Source: CALAED01 sp035765195
GTDB taxonomy: Bacteria; Actinomycetota; Actinomycetes; Streptosporangiales; Streptosporangiaceae
Reading direction: 5' to 3'
Assembly: GCA_035765195.1 (NCBI GenBank)
Contig: DASTYC010000026.1
Coordinates: 248,001-312,000 of the forward strand
Length of the DNA: 64,000 nucleotides
Position 1 is the first letter of the stretch; every line of letters starts with the position of its first letter. A program made the position numbers and the translations under genes. Under the pieces are notes generated by a model. The model saw only the letters and a list, made by a program, of their open reading frames with translations, was not told the origin of the DNA and did no database searches. Below, one piece after another: positions 30,988-39,806 of this stretch.

Positions 30988-32442
30988 GTGACCACAATCC
31001 CCACCCACCCTCGGGGGCGAGGCATCTTCGCCGCGCTCACGACGCTCGCGATCACCGCGATCGTACTCACCATGGCGGCGGTCATCGCCGGAGTCATCAC
31101 GGCGCCGGCCTCGCACGCCGCGTCCACCCTCGGCGGCGCGGCGGCGGAGAAGGGCCGGACCTTCGGCGCGGCAGTCGCCAACAACCATCTCGGTGAGGCC
31201 CAGTACGCCAGCACCCTCGACACCGAGTTCTCCGGTCTCACGCCGGAGAACGAGATGAAGTGGGAGACCATCGAGCCGTCCCAGGGTCAGTTCAACTTCG
31301 GCTCCGCGGACGCGATCGTCAACCACGCTCAGAGCCGCAACATGAAGATCCGCGGTCACACGCTGGTGTGGCACAGCCAGCTCGCCGGCTGGGTCAACAA
31401 CATCTCGACCGGGGCCGCGCTGACGACCGCGATGCGCAACCACATCAACGGCGTCATGGCCCACTACCTCGGCGACATCGTCTACTGGGACGTCGTCAAC
31501 GAGGCGTTCGAGGAAAACGGCGCCCGCCGGCAGTCGGTGTTCCAGCAGCGGATCGGCAACGGCTACATCGAGGACGCGTTCCGCACCGCCCGGGCCGCCG
31601 ACCCGAACGCCAAGCTCTGTTACAACGACTTCAACATCGAGGGCCAGAACGCCAAGAGCAACGCCGTCTTCCAGATGGTGAGCGACTTCAAGGCGCGCGG
31701 GGTGCCGATCGACTGCGTCGGCTTCCAGGCGCACTTCATCGTCGGCCAGATACCGGGCGACTTCCAAGCCAACATGCAGCGGTTCGCCAACCTGGGCGTC
31801 GACGTCAACATCACCGAGCTGGACATCCGGATGCCGACGCCGCCCAGCAGCGCCAACCTGCAGACGCAGGCCAACAACTACGCCACGGTCACCAACGCGT
31901 GCCTCGCCATCTCGCGCTGCACGAGCATCACCGTGTGGGGCATCCCCGACAAGTACTCCTGGGTGCCGAGCACCTTCCCCGGCCAGGGCGCCCCGTTGCT
32001 GTTCGACGACAACTACAACAAGAAGGCCGCTTACAACTCGACGCTGACCGCGCTGGGCGGCACCTCGAGCACCCCGCCCACGACGCCGCCCACCACTACT
32101 CCGCCGACTACGACCCCGCCCGCGGGGGCGTGCCGGATCACGTACGCGATGAACGCGTGGAACACCGGCTTCACCGCCAACATCACCATCGCGAACACGA
32201 GCAGCTCGGCGGTCAACGGCTGGACGCTGGCGTTCACGCTGCCCGGCGGCCAGACCATCACCTCGGGCTGGAACGCGACCTACTCGCCGACCAGCGGCCA
32301 AGTGACCGCACGCAACGTCTCCTACAACGGCACCATCAACCCCGGCCAGTCGACCGACATCGGCTTCCAGGCCAACCACACAGGCAACACCGGCAGACCG
32401 GCCTCGTTCACCTTGAACGGCACCGCCTGCACCGTCGCCTGA
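30988..32442 (+). CDS. Secreted endo-1,4-beta-xylanase GH10 with C-terminal CBM2
   Basis: 484 residues. A long signal peptide with a basic start (TTIPTHPRGRGIFAALTTLA, ending ASHAAS) is followed by the GH10 barrel: NEMKWETIEP, HTLVWHSQLAGW, acid/base E172 in WDVVNEAFEE, nucleophile E277 in VNITELDIRM, VWGIPDKYSWVP. A Thr-Pro linker around 360-382 joins a CBM2 (CRITYAMNAWNTGFTANITI). It would bind cellulose-associated xylan. GTG at 30988 has GGAGGAGGAG just upstream. Together with the single-domain GH10 it supplies oligosaccharides for the intracellular GH3 and GH43 enzymes. Confidence 0.94.
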   Translation: MTTIPTHPRGRGIFAALTTLAITAIVLTMAAVIAGVITAPASHAASTLGGAAAEKGRTFGAAVANNHLGEAQYASTLDTEFSGLTPENEMKWETIEPSQGQFNFGSADAIVNHAQSRNMKIRGHTLVWHSQLAGWVNNISTGAALTTAMRNHINGVMAHYLGDIVYWDVVNEAFEENGARRQSVFQQRIGNGYIEDAFRTARAADPNAKLCYNDFNIEGQNAKSNAVFQMVSDFKARGVPIDCVGFQAHFIVGQIPGDFQANMQRFANLGVDVNITELDIRMPTPPSSANLQTQANNYATVTNACLAISRCTSITVWGIPDKYSWVPSTFPGQGAPLLFDDNYNKKAAYNSTLTALGGTSSTPPTTPPTTTPPTTTPPAGACRITYAMNAWNTGFTANITIANTSSSAVNGWTLAFTLPGGQTITSGWNATYSPTSGQVTARNVSYNGTINPGQSTDIGFQANHTGNTGRPASFTLNGTACTVA

Positions 32443-32768
32443 CGGCGACATTCCCCACGGTGCGACCAGCACCGGACCACCGTGCTGCCGGGCCGGCCGG
32501 CGACGCCACCGCGCTCCGCGTCGTCGCCCGGCCCGGCGCCGTACCGCCCGGATGTGGCCGCGGCCGAAACGCCCGGAGCGTTTCCGGCGTCTCAATAGAC
32601 GGCGTTCGAAAGATAACGACGCACCGACGCCGACAGACACCGCGATCTCGGCCGGCCGGAGGTCAACCCCGTGGCCCGTTCCCCGCGCGGATCCCGCGCC
32701 CGCGACCTTGACTCCCCCCATCACAGCGAGTTCACCAGACGTTCATCTCCGAAAGCGACGCTCTGGCG
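32443..32768. other. Non-coding gap after the second xylanase
   Basis: This 326-bp gap holds a weak 7-bp inverted repeat (32456-32462 with 32478-32484) that could terminate the xylanase, and a small CGTCT-CAAT-AGACG hairpin at 32588-32601. No convincing gene or promoter was seen, although the promoter of the following NB-ARC gene must lie here. Confidence 0.45.
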
Positions 32769-35375
32769 ATGAGGAGCCGGCGCCACATCGCCGCGCCGTG
32801 GGTCGTGGGGGCGCTCACCGCGATGGCAGCGGTCATGACCACTTCGCTGGACGCCTTCAACATGCCGGTGGCCGCGCGGCTGGGCATCATCGGCGGCGGC
32901 TCGGTGCTGGCTGGGCTGGTCGCCTGGGGCTCCCAGCGCCCCCTCGTCCGCCACGAGGCGGTCCCGGGCGCAGAGGAGGACGCCGCCGCCCGTCCGCCAG
33001 GGCAGTTGCCGCCGGTGATCGCGCATTTCACCGGCCGGGCGGACGCGCTGGCGGAGCTGCGGGAGGTGTTCGCCGTTCATCTGTCGCGGCGGCGGACGCG
33101 GTCGCGAACGGGGAGCGCGGCGCCGGCGGCGCCGCTGGTGGTGTCGCTGCACGGACCCGGCGGGGTCGGCAAGTCCGCGCTGGCCGGCCGGTTCGCGCAC
33201 GAGGTCGCCGGCCGGTTCCCCGACGGGCAGCTGTACTTCGATCTGCGCGGCGGGGCGGGCGCCGACGACGAGCGCACCGCCCGGGTCGCGCCGGCCGAGG
33301 TGCTCACCGGTTTCCTGCTTGCGCTCGGGGCGCGGCTGACCACCGCCCCTGGCGGACTGCCGGAGCTGCAGAAGCTGTGGTGGACGTGGCTGAAGGACCG
33401 GCGCATTCTCATCTTTCTCGACAACGCACGCGACGGGGAGCAGGTGCGGGCGTTGCTGCCGCCCGAGGCGGGCTGCGCGGTGCTGATCACCTCGCGCCAG
33501 CCGCTGTATCTGCGGCACACCTACGATCTGCGGCTGAGCGCGTTCACCGAGTCCCAAGGGGTGGAGTTGCTGGCCCGGCTGGCCGGTGACGAGCGGGTGT
33601 CGGCCGACCCGGCGGCCGCGCTGGAGGTGGTCGAGCTGTGCGGGCGGCTGCCGTTGGCGATCGGCATCTGCGGCGGCCGGCTGGCGGCCAGGGAGAACTG
33701 GTCGCTGCGGATGATGGCCGATCGCCTCGGCGACGAGCGCCGCCGGCGGCTGGACGAGCTGGAGATCACCCGGCGCATCGACCAGAGCGTGCGGGCCTCC
33801 CTGCAGCTCAGCTACGACGACTGTACCGACGTCCAGCGCCGGCTGCTGCGCTCGCTGGGGCTGCTGGCCGCGCCCGATGTGCAGGGCTGGGTGGCCGGCG
33901 ACCTGCTCGCCACCTCCGACATCGAGGGCGGCGACCATCTCGAGGCGCTGGTCGACGCCCAGCTGGCGGAGTACTCCGGGCAGGACGCCACCGGCGAGAT
34001 GCGCTACCGGCTGCACAACCTCGTCGGGCTGTACGCCAGGGAACGGGCCGAGGTCGAAGACGACGAGGAGGCGCGCCGGGCGGCGATCGAGCGGGTGATG
34101 GACGGTTACCGCGAACGCGCGGAGGCGATCGCCGCCGCCCGCTGGCCGCAGGACTGGCACCGCCAGGGCGGGCAACGCCGCGCCGGCGGGGCCGGACCGG
34201 CGTCGATGGACTGGCTTTCCAGCGAACGGCTCGCGCTGCTGGCGAGCATCGACCAGGCCGCCCGGCTGGAGATGTGGGAGCTGGTCTGGCGGCTGGGCCG
34301 GGCGATCTGCTCCCTGTGCCATTCGATGCGGGTGTTCTGGCCAGAGTGGCGCGACGTCGCCGAGTTCACCTGCCAGGCGGCCGAACGGCTGGGCGACGCG
34401 CGGCGGCTGGGCATCGCGTTGCTGGAGCGGGCCGCGGTGGTGGGCGGGCAGGGCCAGATCGAGCCGTCCAGCGCCGACGCCGAGCGCGCCCTGGAGATCT
34501 TCACCGAGCTGCGCGAACGCTGGTGGGCCGCGCGCGCCAGGCGCACGGTCGCGATGAACCTTCGTGCCGCCGGCAACCTGGACGCGGCGCAGCGCCACTT
34601 CATCGAGGCGATCGAGACCTTCCGCGCGGTCGACGACCGCTGGTGGCGGGCCCGCACCCAACGCAACCTCGCCGACGTCCGCCAGTCCCAGGGCCGCTAC
34701 GTCGAGGCCAGGGAACTGCTGGAGGACGCGCGCGCCGTCTTCGAGCACAACGGCAACCGCTACTCGGAGGCCCAGACGCTCCGTGTGCTCGGCGAAGTGA
34801 TCGCCGCCGAGGCGCGTGAGGCCCGGCAGCGCGGCGACGAGCCGACCGCCGAACGCAGATACAACATGGCCGCGCTCACCCTCGAACACGCCGCGGAACG
34901 CTTCCGGCTCCGCCACGAGCCCTGGGAACAGGCGCGCTGCCTGCGTTCGGCGGGCGACGTGGGCGACCCCCGCTCCGGCCTGCGCGAGCTGTCGTTCGTC
35001 CGCACCGCCAAGGGCATGCTCGAAGGCATGGGCGACAGCTGGGGCGTGGCCCGCACGCTGCTGTCCGAAGGCGCCGCGCTGGCCCGCTTGCAGCGCTACG
35101 CCGAGGCCGCCGACGCGCTCCGCCAGGCCCTCGAAGGTTTCCGCGACCTCGGCGACCGCTGGTGGCAGGCCCGCACCTTGCGCACCCTCGCCGAGGTCCT
35201 CATGGACGCCGGACAGCGCACCTCGGCCCAAGAGCCCGCCGTCCAGGCCGTGGAGATCTACCGCAGCCTCGGCAACGTCGTCGGCCAGGGCCGCGCCCAG
35301 GCGGTGCTCGCCCGCGCCACCGGCGCGGCCGACGACCTCGATGCCGAGCGCGGGCGCGCCGAGTCGCCGCCGTGA
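32769..35375 (+). CDS. Membrane-anchored NB-ARC (STAND) ATPase with TPR repeats
   Basis: 868 residues. Two predicted membrane segments at about 11-29 and 36-54 are followed by an NB-ARC NTPase: Walker A GPGGVGKSAL (129-138), Walker B RILIFLDNA (212-220), and the GRLPLAIGI motif near 292. The C-terminal half, from about 500, is a run of TPR-like helices (RRTVAMNLRAAGNLDAAQRH and similar). It resembles the NTPase-TPR part of AfsR/SARP regulators but has no DNA-binding or obvious effector domain. STAND proteins are signal-triggered oligomerising switches, so a membrane-bound sensor or scaffold is plausible. No clear Shine-Dalgarno precedes the ATG. Confidence 0.85.
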   Translation: MRSRRHIAAPWVVGALTAMAAVMTTSLDAFNMPVAARLGIIGGGSVLAGLVAWGSQRPLVRHEAVPGAEEDAAARPPGQLPPVIAHFTGRADALAELREVFAVHLSRRRTRSRTGSAAPAAPLVVSLHGPGGVGKSALAGRFAHEVAGRFPDGQLYFDLRGGAGADDERTARVAPAEVLTGFLLALGARLTTAPGGLPELQKLWWTWLKDRRILIFLDNARDGEQVRALLPPEAGCAVLITSRQPLYLRHTYDLRLSAFTESQGVELLARLAGDERVSADPAAALEVVELCGRLPLAIGICGGRLAARENWSLRMMADRLGDERRRRLDELEITRRIDQSVRASLQLSYDDCTDVQRRLLRSLGLLAAPDVQGWVAGDLLATSDIEGGDHLEALVDAQLAEYSGQDATGEMRYRLHNLVGLYARERAEVEDDEEARRAAIERVMDGYRERAEAIAAARWPQDWHRQGGQRRAGGAGPASMDWLSSERLALLASIDQAARLEMWELVWRLGRAICSLCHSMRVFWPEWRDVAEFTCQAAERLGDARRLGIALLERAAVVGGQGQIEPSSADAERALEIFTELRERWWAARARRTVAMNLRAAGNLDAAQRHFIEAIETFRAVDDRWWRARTQRNLADVRQSQGRYVEARELLEDARAVFEHNGNRYSEAQTLRVLGEVIAAEAREARQRGDEPTAERRYNMAALTLEHAAERFRLRHEPWEQARCLRSAGDVGDPRSGLRELSFVRTAKGMLEGMGDSWGVARTLLSEGAALARLQRYAEAADALRQALEGFRDLGDRWWQARTLRTLAEVLMDAGQRTSAQEPAVQAVEIYRSLGNVVGQGRAQAVLARATGAADDLDAERGRAESPP

Positions 35376-35394
35376 CGGCGCGCCCGCGGCCGGA

Positions 35395-37512
35395 TCAGCG
35401 CGAGGCCGCCGCGGCCTCCTCGCGCACCAGCTCGGACAACGAGGGCTCGTCGCGCTCCTTCGCCAGCTTGCTGGGCCACCACATGTGCCGGCCCAGGTCG
35501 AGGTTGAGCGCGGTCACCAGCACCGACCGTACGATGAACGTGTCGAGCAGCACGCCGAAGGCGACCACGAAGCCGAGTTCCGTGACGAACACCAGCGGCA
35601 GCGTGCCCAGCGCGGCGAACGTGCCCGCCAGCACCGCGCCGGCCGAGGTGATCACGCCTCCTGTGGCGCCCAGGCCGATGAGCGCGCCGCGTCTCGTGCC
35701 GTGTCGCCGCGCCTCCTCGTGCACCCGGGTCATCAAGAAGATGTTGTAGTCGACGCCCAGCGCGACGAGGAACACAAAGCCCCACAGCGGGAACGACGGG
35801 TCCGCGCCGGCGAAGTCGAACACGTAGTTGAAGAACAGCGCGCTCACCCCCAGTGCCGCGCCGAACGACAGCACCACGGTGCCGACCAGGAGGAGCGGCG
35901 CCAGCAGCGCGCGCAGCACCAGGGCCAAGATGATGAAGACCACGACCAGCACGATCGGCACGACGAGGTTGCGGTCGTGGCGGGACGCGGCGTTGATGTC
36001 CATGGTCACCGCGCTGCCGCCGCCGACCTTGGCGTCCGCGCCGGGCACCGCGTGCAGCGTGGTGCGCGCCCGCTCGACGGTGTCGAACGCGGCGTCGCTG
36101 TCGGGGACCGTCGTGAGGGTGCCCTCCACGTAGGCGTAGCCGTCCCGCACGACCGGCGGGGTCACGTTCGTGACGCCGGGCACGCCGGCCAGGGCGGCGG
36201 CCATCTGCGGTCCGCTCGACGCCGCGCCGATCACCTGGATCGGGTTGCCGGCGCCGGCCGCGAAGTGCTTGCTCAGCACCTGCTCGCCGGCGACCGAGTC
36301 GGGGTGCGTGCGGAACGCCTCGGCGTTCGACAGTCCGTCCGCCTTGAGCCCGGTCATGCCGAACGCCAGGCCGCCGAGGATGACGGCGGTGACCACCCAG
36401 GTGAGCCGAGGCCGCAGCGCGATCCGGCGCCCGATGCGGGCCCACACCCCGCGTTCGGCCGGCTCGGCGGTGCCGTAGCGCGGGCGCAGCGGCCAGAACA
36501 GCCACCGCCCGAAGATCACCAGCAGCGCGGGCAGCAGGGTGAGCATCGCGCACAGGCCCACCCCGACGCCGATGGCCATGACCGGGCCCAGGCTCTTGGT
36601 GGAGTTGAGCTCGGCCACAAGCAGCACCAGCAGGCTGACGATGACCGTCATGCCGCTGGCGATGATCGCCGGCCCGGCGCGGCGCAGCGCGACCGCCATC
36701 GCCGCGTGCCTGTCCTCGTGTCTGCGCAGCTCTTCTCGGTAGCGGGCGATGAGCAGCAAGGCGTAGTCGGTCCCGGCACCGAAGACGAGCACCGTCAAGA
36801 TGAACGCGCTCTGCCCGTTCACCGTCAGTCCGGCGTGCTTGGCGAGCAGATAGATGACGGCCTGCGCGGCGGTCAGCGACACGAACACCACGACGAGCGG
36901 CAACGCCCACAAGATCGGGCTGCGATAGGTCAGCAACAAGATGAGGATGACGATCGCCGCGGTGATGTAGAGCAGCGTCGAGTCGAAGCCGCCGAACACG
37001 TCGCCGAAGTCCCCGGCATAACCGGCGGGACCGGTGACGTGCGTGCTCATGCCCGCCGCGTTTCCCCCCGCGATGCTCCGCATGCTCTCGATCACCGGCG
37101 GCAGCGCGTCCCAGCCCTGGTCGGCGGGGAACTTGACCTGCACGATGGTCTGCAGCGCCTGCCCGTCCTTCGACCGCGTGGGCCCGATCACCTTGACCAC
37201 ATGCTCGACGCCGCGCAGCCGCGGCACGTCGCTTTGCGCCTTGGTGAAGTCGGCGGAGGTGATGGGCGCTCCCCCGCGGTCGTACACGATGAGGGCGGGG
37301 AACTCATCACTCGGCCGGAACCGCTCCGACAGGTCGACCACCTGCGTCGACTCGGCGTTGTTCGGCAGCCAGCTGGACGCCTCGTTCTTTTGTGCTCCGG
37401 TCAGCTTCCCCGCGAGTGGGCCGGCGATCCCCAAAATCACCAGCCACAAGACCAGCACGATCCACTTCGTCCAGCGCCCGCATGGCAGGCGTGCCATCCG
37501 GCTCGCGTTCAT
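35395..37512 (-). CDS. MMPL/RND-family membrane transporter
   Basis: 705 residues with about 12 membrane segments in two similar halves. Each half has a large extracytoplasmic loop followed by a cluster of helices (LYITAAIVILILLLTYRSP and NLVVPIVLVVVFIILALVL). Motifs such as FGAGTDYALLLIARYREELR and FLVALGVDYNIFLMTRVHEE are characteristic of MMPL proteins, where the Asp/Tyr pairs form the proton relay. It likely exports a lipid or hydrophobic metabolite using the proton gradient. AGGGGG precedes the ATG. It converges with the NB-ARC gene and is divergent from a P450. Three CGACC-type repeats lie in its upstream region. Confidence 0.9.
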   Translation of the reverse strand: MNASRMARLPCGRWTKWIVLVLWLVILGIAGPLAGKLTGAQKNEASSWLPNNAESTQVVDLSERFRPSDEFPALIVYDRGGAPITSADFTKAQSDVPRLRGVEHVVKVIGPTRSKDGQALQTIVQVKFPADQGWDALPPVIESMRSIAGGNAAGMSTHVTGPAGYAGDFGDVFGGFDSTLLYITAAIVILILLLTYRSPILWALPLVVVFVSLTAAQAVIYLLAKHAGLTVNGQSAFILTVLVFGAGTDYALLLIARYREELRRHEDRHAAMAVALRRAGPAIIASGMTVIVSLLVLLVAELNSTKSLGPVMAIGVGVGLCAMLTLLPALLVIFGRWLFWPLRPRYGTAEPAERGVWARIGRRIALRPRLTWVVTAVILGGLAFGMTGLKADGLSNAEAFRTHPDSVAGEQVLSKHFAAGAGNPIQVIGAASSGPQMAAALAGVPGVTNVTPPVVRDGYAYVEGTLTTVPDSDAAFDTVERARTTLHAVPGADAKVGGGSAVTMDINAASRHDRNLVVPIVLVVVFIILALVLRALLAPLLLVGTVVLSFGAALGVSALFFNYVFDFAGADPSFPLWGFVFLVALGVDYNIFLMTRVHEEARRHGTRRGALIGLGATGGVITSAGAVLAGTFAALGTLPLVFVTELGFVVAFGVLLDTFIVRSVLVTALNLDLGRHMWWPSKLAKERDEPSLSELVREEAAAASR

Positions 37513-37521
37513 CGGACCCCC

Positions 37522-37585
37522 TGTTTCCGACCGATATGTGACTTGTATTCCCGACCTTGTCTATGTGCCCCGGGTGTTTCCGACC
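37522..37585. repeat. Direct repeats upstream of the MMPL gene
   Basis: TGTTTCCGACC occurs at 37522-37532 and again at 37575-37585, 53 bp apart (five helical turns). A diverged copy, TATTCCCGACC, lies between them. The identical parts and the phasing suggest binding sites for a regulator of the MMPL/P450 divergent pair. Confidence 0.5.
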
Positions 37586-37615
37586 ATAAGTTGATCGTGA
37601 AGGCCATCCCCAAGT

Positions 37616-37629
37616 CAAGACATATCTTG
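37616..37629. promoter_or_regulatory. Inverted repeat CAAGA-N4-TCTTG
   Basis: A 5-4-5 inverted repeat in the MMPL/P450 divergent region. It may be an operator; no regulator gene is adjacent. Confidence 0.35.
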
Positions 37630-37737
37630 TCACTCACGTGGCAAGCGTGATAAAGGCTCACATATTAGCGTTGGGGGTGTCCGCAAGCGGTCACCGCCCC
37701 GTTGCGCGCGGCCCGGAACGGCGAGAGCCTGGCGGGG

Positions 37738-38979
37738 ATGGACACCGAGACACCGCTCGTCGACGTCGGCGATCTCGTGGAGCCCGCCCGCTTCGGTGCG
37801 CGCGGCCAGCCGCACGACACGTTCGCCCTGTTGCGCCGCGAATCCCCGGTGCACTGGTGCGCACCCGGTCGCTACCCGGGCTTTTGGGCCGTCACCCGGC
37901 ACCGCGACATCAAGGACATCTCGCTCGACTACGAACGTTTCAGCTCGCGTGGACCGGTGCTGCTCGCGCCGCTGACCGCACCGGCCGTCGAGGAGTCGCT
38001 GCTGGGCGCCGGCGCCGGCACCTCCAACACGATCCTCGGCACCGACCCGCCCGAGCACCGCGACTATCGCGACATCGCGCGCCCCTACTTCCGGCCGAGC
38101 GTGCTGCGCCGCCTCGAAGACCGCGTGCGGGAGATCTCCCGCGCGCTGCTCGACCGGCTCGCCGACCGGGAGCACCTCGACTTCGTCACCGACCTCGCCG
38201 CCTGGCATCCGCTCCGCATGCTGTGCGAGATCCTGGGCGTCGAGCGGCGCGACGAGGGGCTGCTGCTGCGGCTGTCCAACGAGTTCATGGGAAACGCCGA
38301 CCCGGAGTTCCGCCGGCCGAAGGGCGCCCCGGCCGCCCGCGACTTCGGCGCCTACCTCACCCGCCTCATCGCGGACCGGCGCGCCAACCCCAGGGACGAT
38401 CTGGCCGGCGTGCTGGCGCGCGCCCGGCTGCGCGGCGAGCCGATGTCGGACCTCGACACGGTGCTCTATCTGATGATCATCGCGGTGGCCGGCCACGACA
38501 CCACGCGCAGCGCCATCGCCGGCGGCATGCTGGCGCTCATCGACCACCCCGAGCAGCTGCGGCTGCTGCGCGAGCGCCCCGAGCTGTGCGACCGCGCCGC
38601 CGACGAGATCGTCCGCTGGACCTCGCCGGTCGTGCATTTCGTGCGCACCGCGACGCGGGACTGCGAGGTGGGCGGGCGGCGCGTCCGCGCGGGCCAGTTG
38701 CTGGCGCTGTTCTACCCGTCGGCCAACCGCGACGAGGAGGTCTTCGCCGACCCCTTCGCCTTCCGCGTCGACCGCTCCCCCAATCCGCACCTGGGCTGGG
38801 GGTTCGGCGAGCACTACTGCCTCGGCGCCAACCTGGCCCGGATGGAGATCCGCGTGCTGCTCGAGGAGCTGGTGCCCCGGCTGGAGTCGGTGCGGCTCGC
38901 CGGCCCGCCGGAATGGATGGCCAGCCGCGTCATCTGCGGACCCAAACACCTGCCGATCAGCTGGCGGCTACGGTGGTGA
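37738..38979 (+). CDS. Cytochrome P450 (class I bacterial type)
   Basis: 413 residues. I-helix AGHDTT at 251-256, ExxR E290-I-V-R293, and haem loop GWGFGEHYCLG with C361 as ligand. The usual Phe seven residues before the Cys is Trp here. The sequence (TDPPEHRDYRDIARPYFRP; PVVHFVRTATRDCEVGG) resembles the CYP124/125/142-type group that hydroxylates lipid or sterol side chains, but the exact family cannot be set by eye. ATG at 37738 was taken; an upstream TTG is weak. No ferredoxin gene is adjacent. It stands divergent from the MMPL transporter, so product export is conceivable. Confidence 0.88.
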   Translation: MDTETPLVDVGDLVEPARFGARGQPHDTFALLRRESPVHWCAPGRYPGFWAVTRHRDIKDISLDYERFSSRGPVLLAPLTAPAVEESLLGAGAGTSNTILGTDPPEHRDYRDIARPYFRPSVLRRLEDRVREISRALLDRLADREHLDFVTDLAAWHPLRMLCEILGVERRDEGLLLRLSNEFMGNADPEFRRPKGAPAARDFGAYLTRLIADRRANPRDDLAGVLARARLRGEPMSDLDTVLYLMIIAVAGHDTTRSAIAGGMLALIDHPEQLRLLRERPELCDRAADEIVRWTSPVVHFVRTATRDCEVGGRRVRAGQLLALFYPSANRDEEVFADPFAFRVDRSPNPHLGWGFGEHYCLGANLARMEIRVLLEELVPRLESVRLAGPPEWMASRVICGPKHLPISWRLRW

Positions 38980-39004
38980 CGAGTCGAACGGGGCCACTCC
39001 GGAA

Positions 39005-39529
39005 ATGATGGGCGAAGTCAGCCTCCATGACAGCCGGACCCAGCTCGGCAGGCCCGCGGGCGGCACCCTCTTCATGGCGTCCCTGTTCGCGGCCGTCAAC
39101 GCGGTGGGTCCGCGACATTGGTATCTGTTCGCCGTGAGCGCCTTCTTCGGCGTGATCGGCGCGATCTTGGCGGTTCTCGCCATCGCATATCCGCGGCGGC
39201 TCGCGCTGTCGCGCGCCGGCCTGACCTACCGCACCCCGCGGGCGACCGAGGAGATCCCGGCCGCGGCGATCCTGGCGGTGGGCGTCACCAAGGTCCGCAG
39301 GCTGCACTTCATCACCGTGTGGTACGACGCAGCGGCCGTACCCGAGCTCCCGGCCGGGCTCGCCGCCTACGCCCGGCACCAAGCGCCGCCCCGCCCCGGC
39401 GTGCTCTATCTGGCGCCGGTAGGGCCGCCGCTCAAAGAAGAACAGGTCCAAACCATCTACCGATTCGTCCAACAGGAAGGCCTCGGTGAATGGCGTGACT
39501 ATCCGACCGATGTGGGGAGTAACGGATGA
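39005..39529 (+). CDS. Small membrane protein of unknown function (cassette gene 1)
   Basis: 174 residues. Two hydrophobic segments near residues 20-35 and 40-62 (FAVSAFFGVIGAILAVLAIA) are followed by a soluble part with RLALSRAGLTYRTPRATEEI and AAAILAVGVTKVRRLHFITV, which looks like the beta-rich PH-like domain of small actinobacterial membrane proteins. Start is the first of two ATGs (39005, 39008); the upstream GGAA is weak. Its stop overlaps the next start by four bases (ATGA), so it heads a translationally coupled set of four genes. I do not recognise a function. Confidence 0.7.
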   Translation: MMGEVSLHDSRTQLGRPAGGTLFMASLFAAVNAVGPRHWYLFAVSAFFGVIGAILAVLAIAYPRRLALSRAGLTYRTPRATEEIPAAAILAVGVTKVRRLHFITVWYDAAAVPELPAGLAAYARHQAPPRPGVLYLAPVGPPLKEEQVQTIYRFVQQEGLGEWRDYPTDVGSNG

Positions 39530-39708
39530 CCGACAACAACCGGATTTCGCAGCTCATCAACGTCTCCCCTCCCGCCCAGGGCGGCGGGGGCACGACGGCC
39601 GCTCCGGCCCCTAGCCCCGCCCCGAGCCCGGCCCCGCCACCGTCCCCTCCACCGTCCCCGCCGCCCTCGTCGAGCGGCCCGGCCGGCCTGGTGGCCGACC
39701 CGAAGTGA
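39526..39708 (+). CDS. Short proline-rich protein (cassette gene 2)
   Basis: 60 residues, MTDNNRISQLINVSPPAQGG then a run of Ala-Pro-Ser and Pro-Pro-Ser repeats (residues about 24-50), ending GPAGLVADPK. There is no signal peptide or membrane segment. The ATGA overlap with gene 1 and a one-base overlap with gene 3 support translation. Proline-rich tails often serve as flexible tethers or binding strips for partner domains. It could instead be a spacer with coding bias, but coupling on both sides argues for a real gene. Confidence 0.6.
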   Translation: MTDNNRISQLINVSPPAQGGGGTTAAPAPSPAPSPAPPPSPPPSPPPSSSGPAGLVADPK

Positions 39709-39806
39709 TGCGGCGCAGCCTGGGGGCCATGCGGCTGGCGTTCAGCCTCGCGGTCAACGAGTCGATGGACCTGATCAAGCAACTGCAACGGCGGCTCGGG
39801 AAGTGA
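39708..39806 (+). CDS. 32-residue amphipathic peptide (cassette gene 3)
   Basis: A very small frame starting ATG at 39708, sharing one base with the previous stop (TGATG) and overlapping the next start by four bases (GTGA). The peptide begins MRRSLGAMRLAFSLAVNESM and ends KQLQRRLGK. It has basic ends and a hydrophobic middle, so it could form a membrane-seeking or coiled helix. Tight coupling on both sides is the main evidence. It is too short for family recognition. Confidence 0.5.
   Translation: MRRSLGAMRLAFSLAVNESMDLIKQLQRRLGK

Noticed and set aside
32060..32130. Repeat block after the GH10 domain
   Set aside because: Encodes the Thr-Pro linker joining the xylanase to its CBM2.
39526..39806. 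Alternative view that the short frames are just spacer DNA
   Set aside because: Three consecutive start-stop overlaps are unlikely by chance, although conservation has not been checked.
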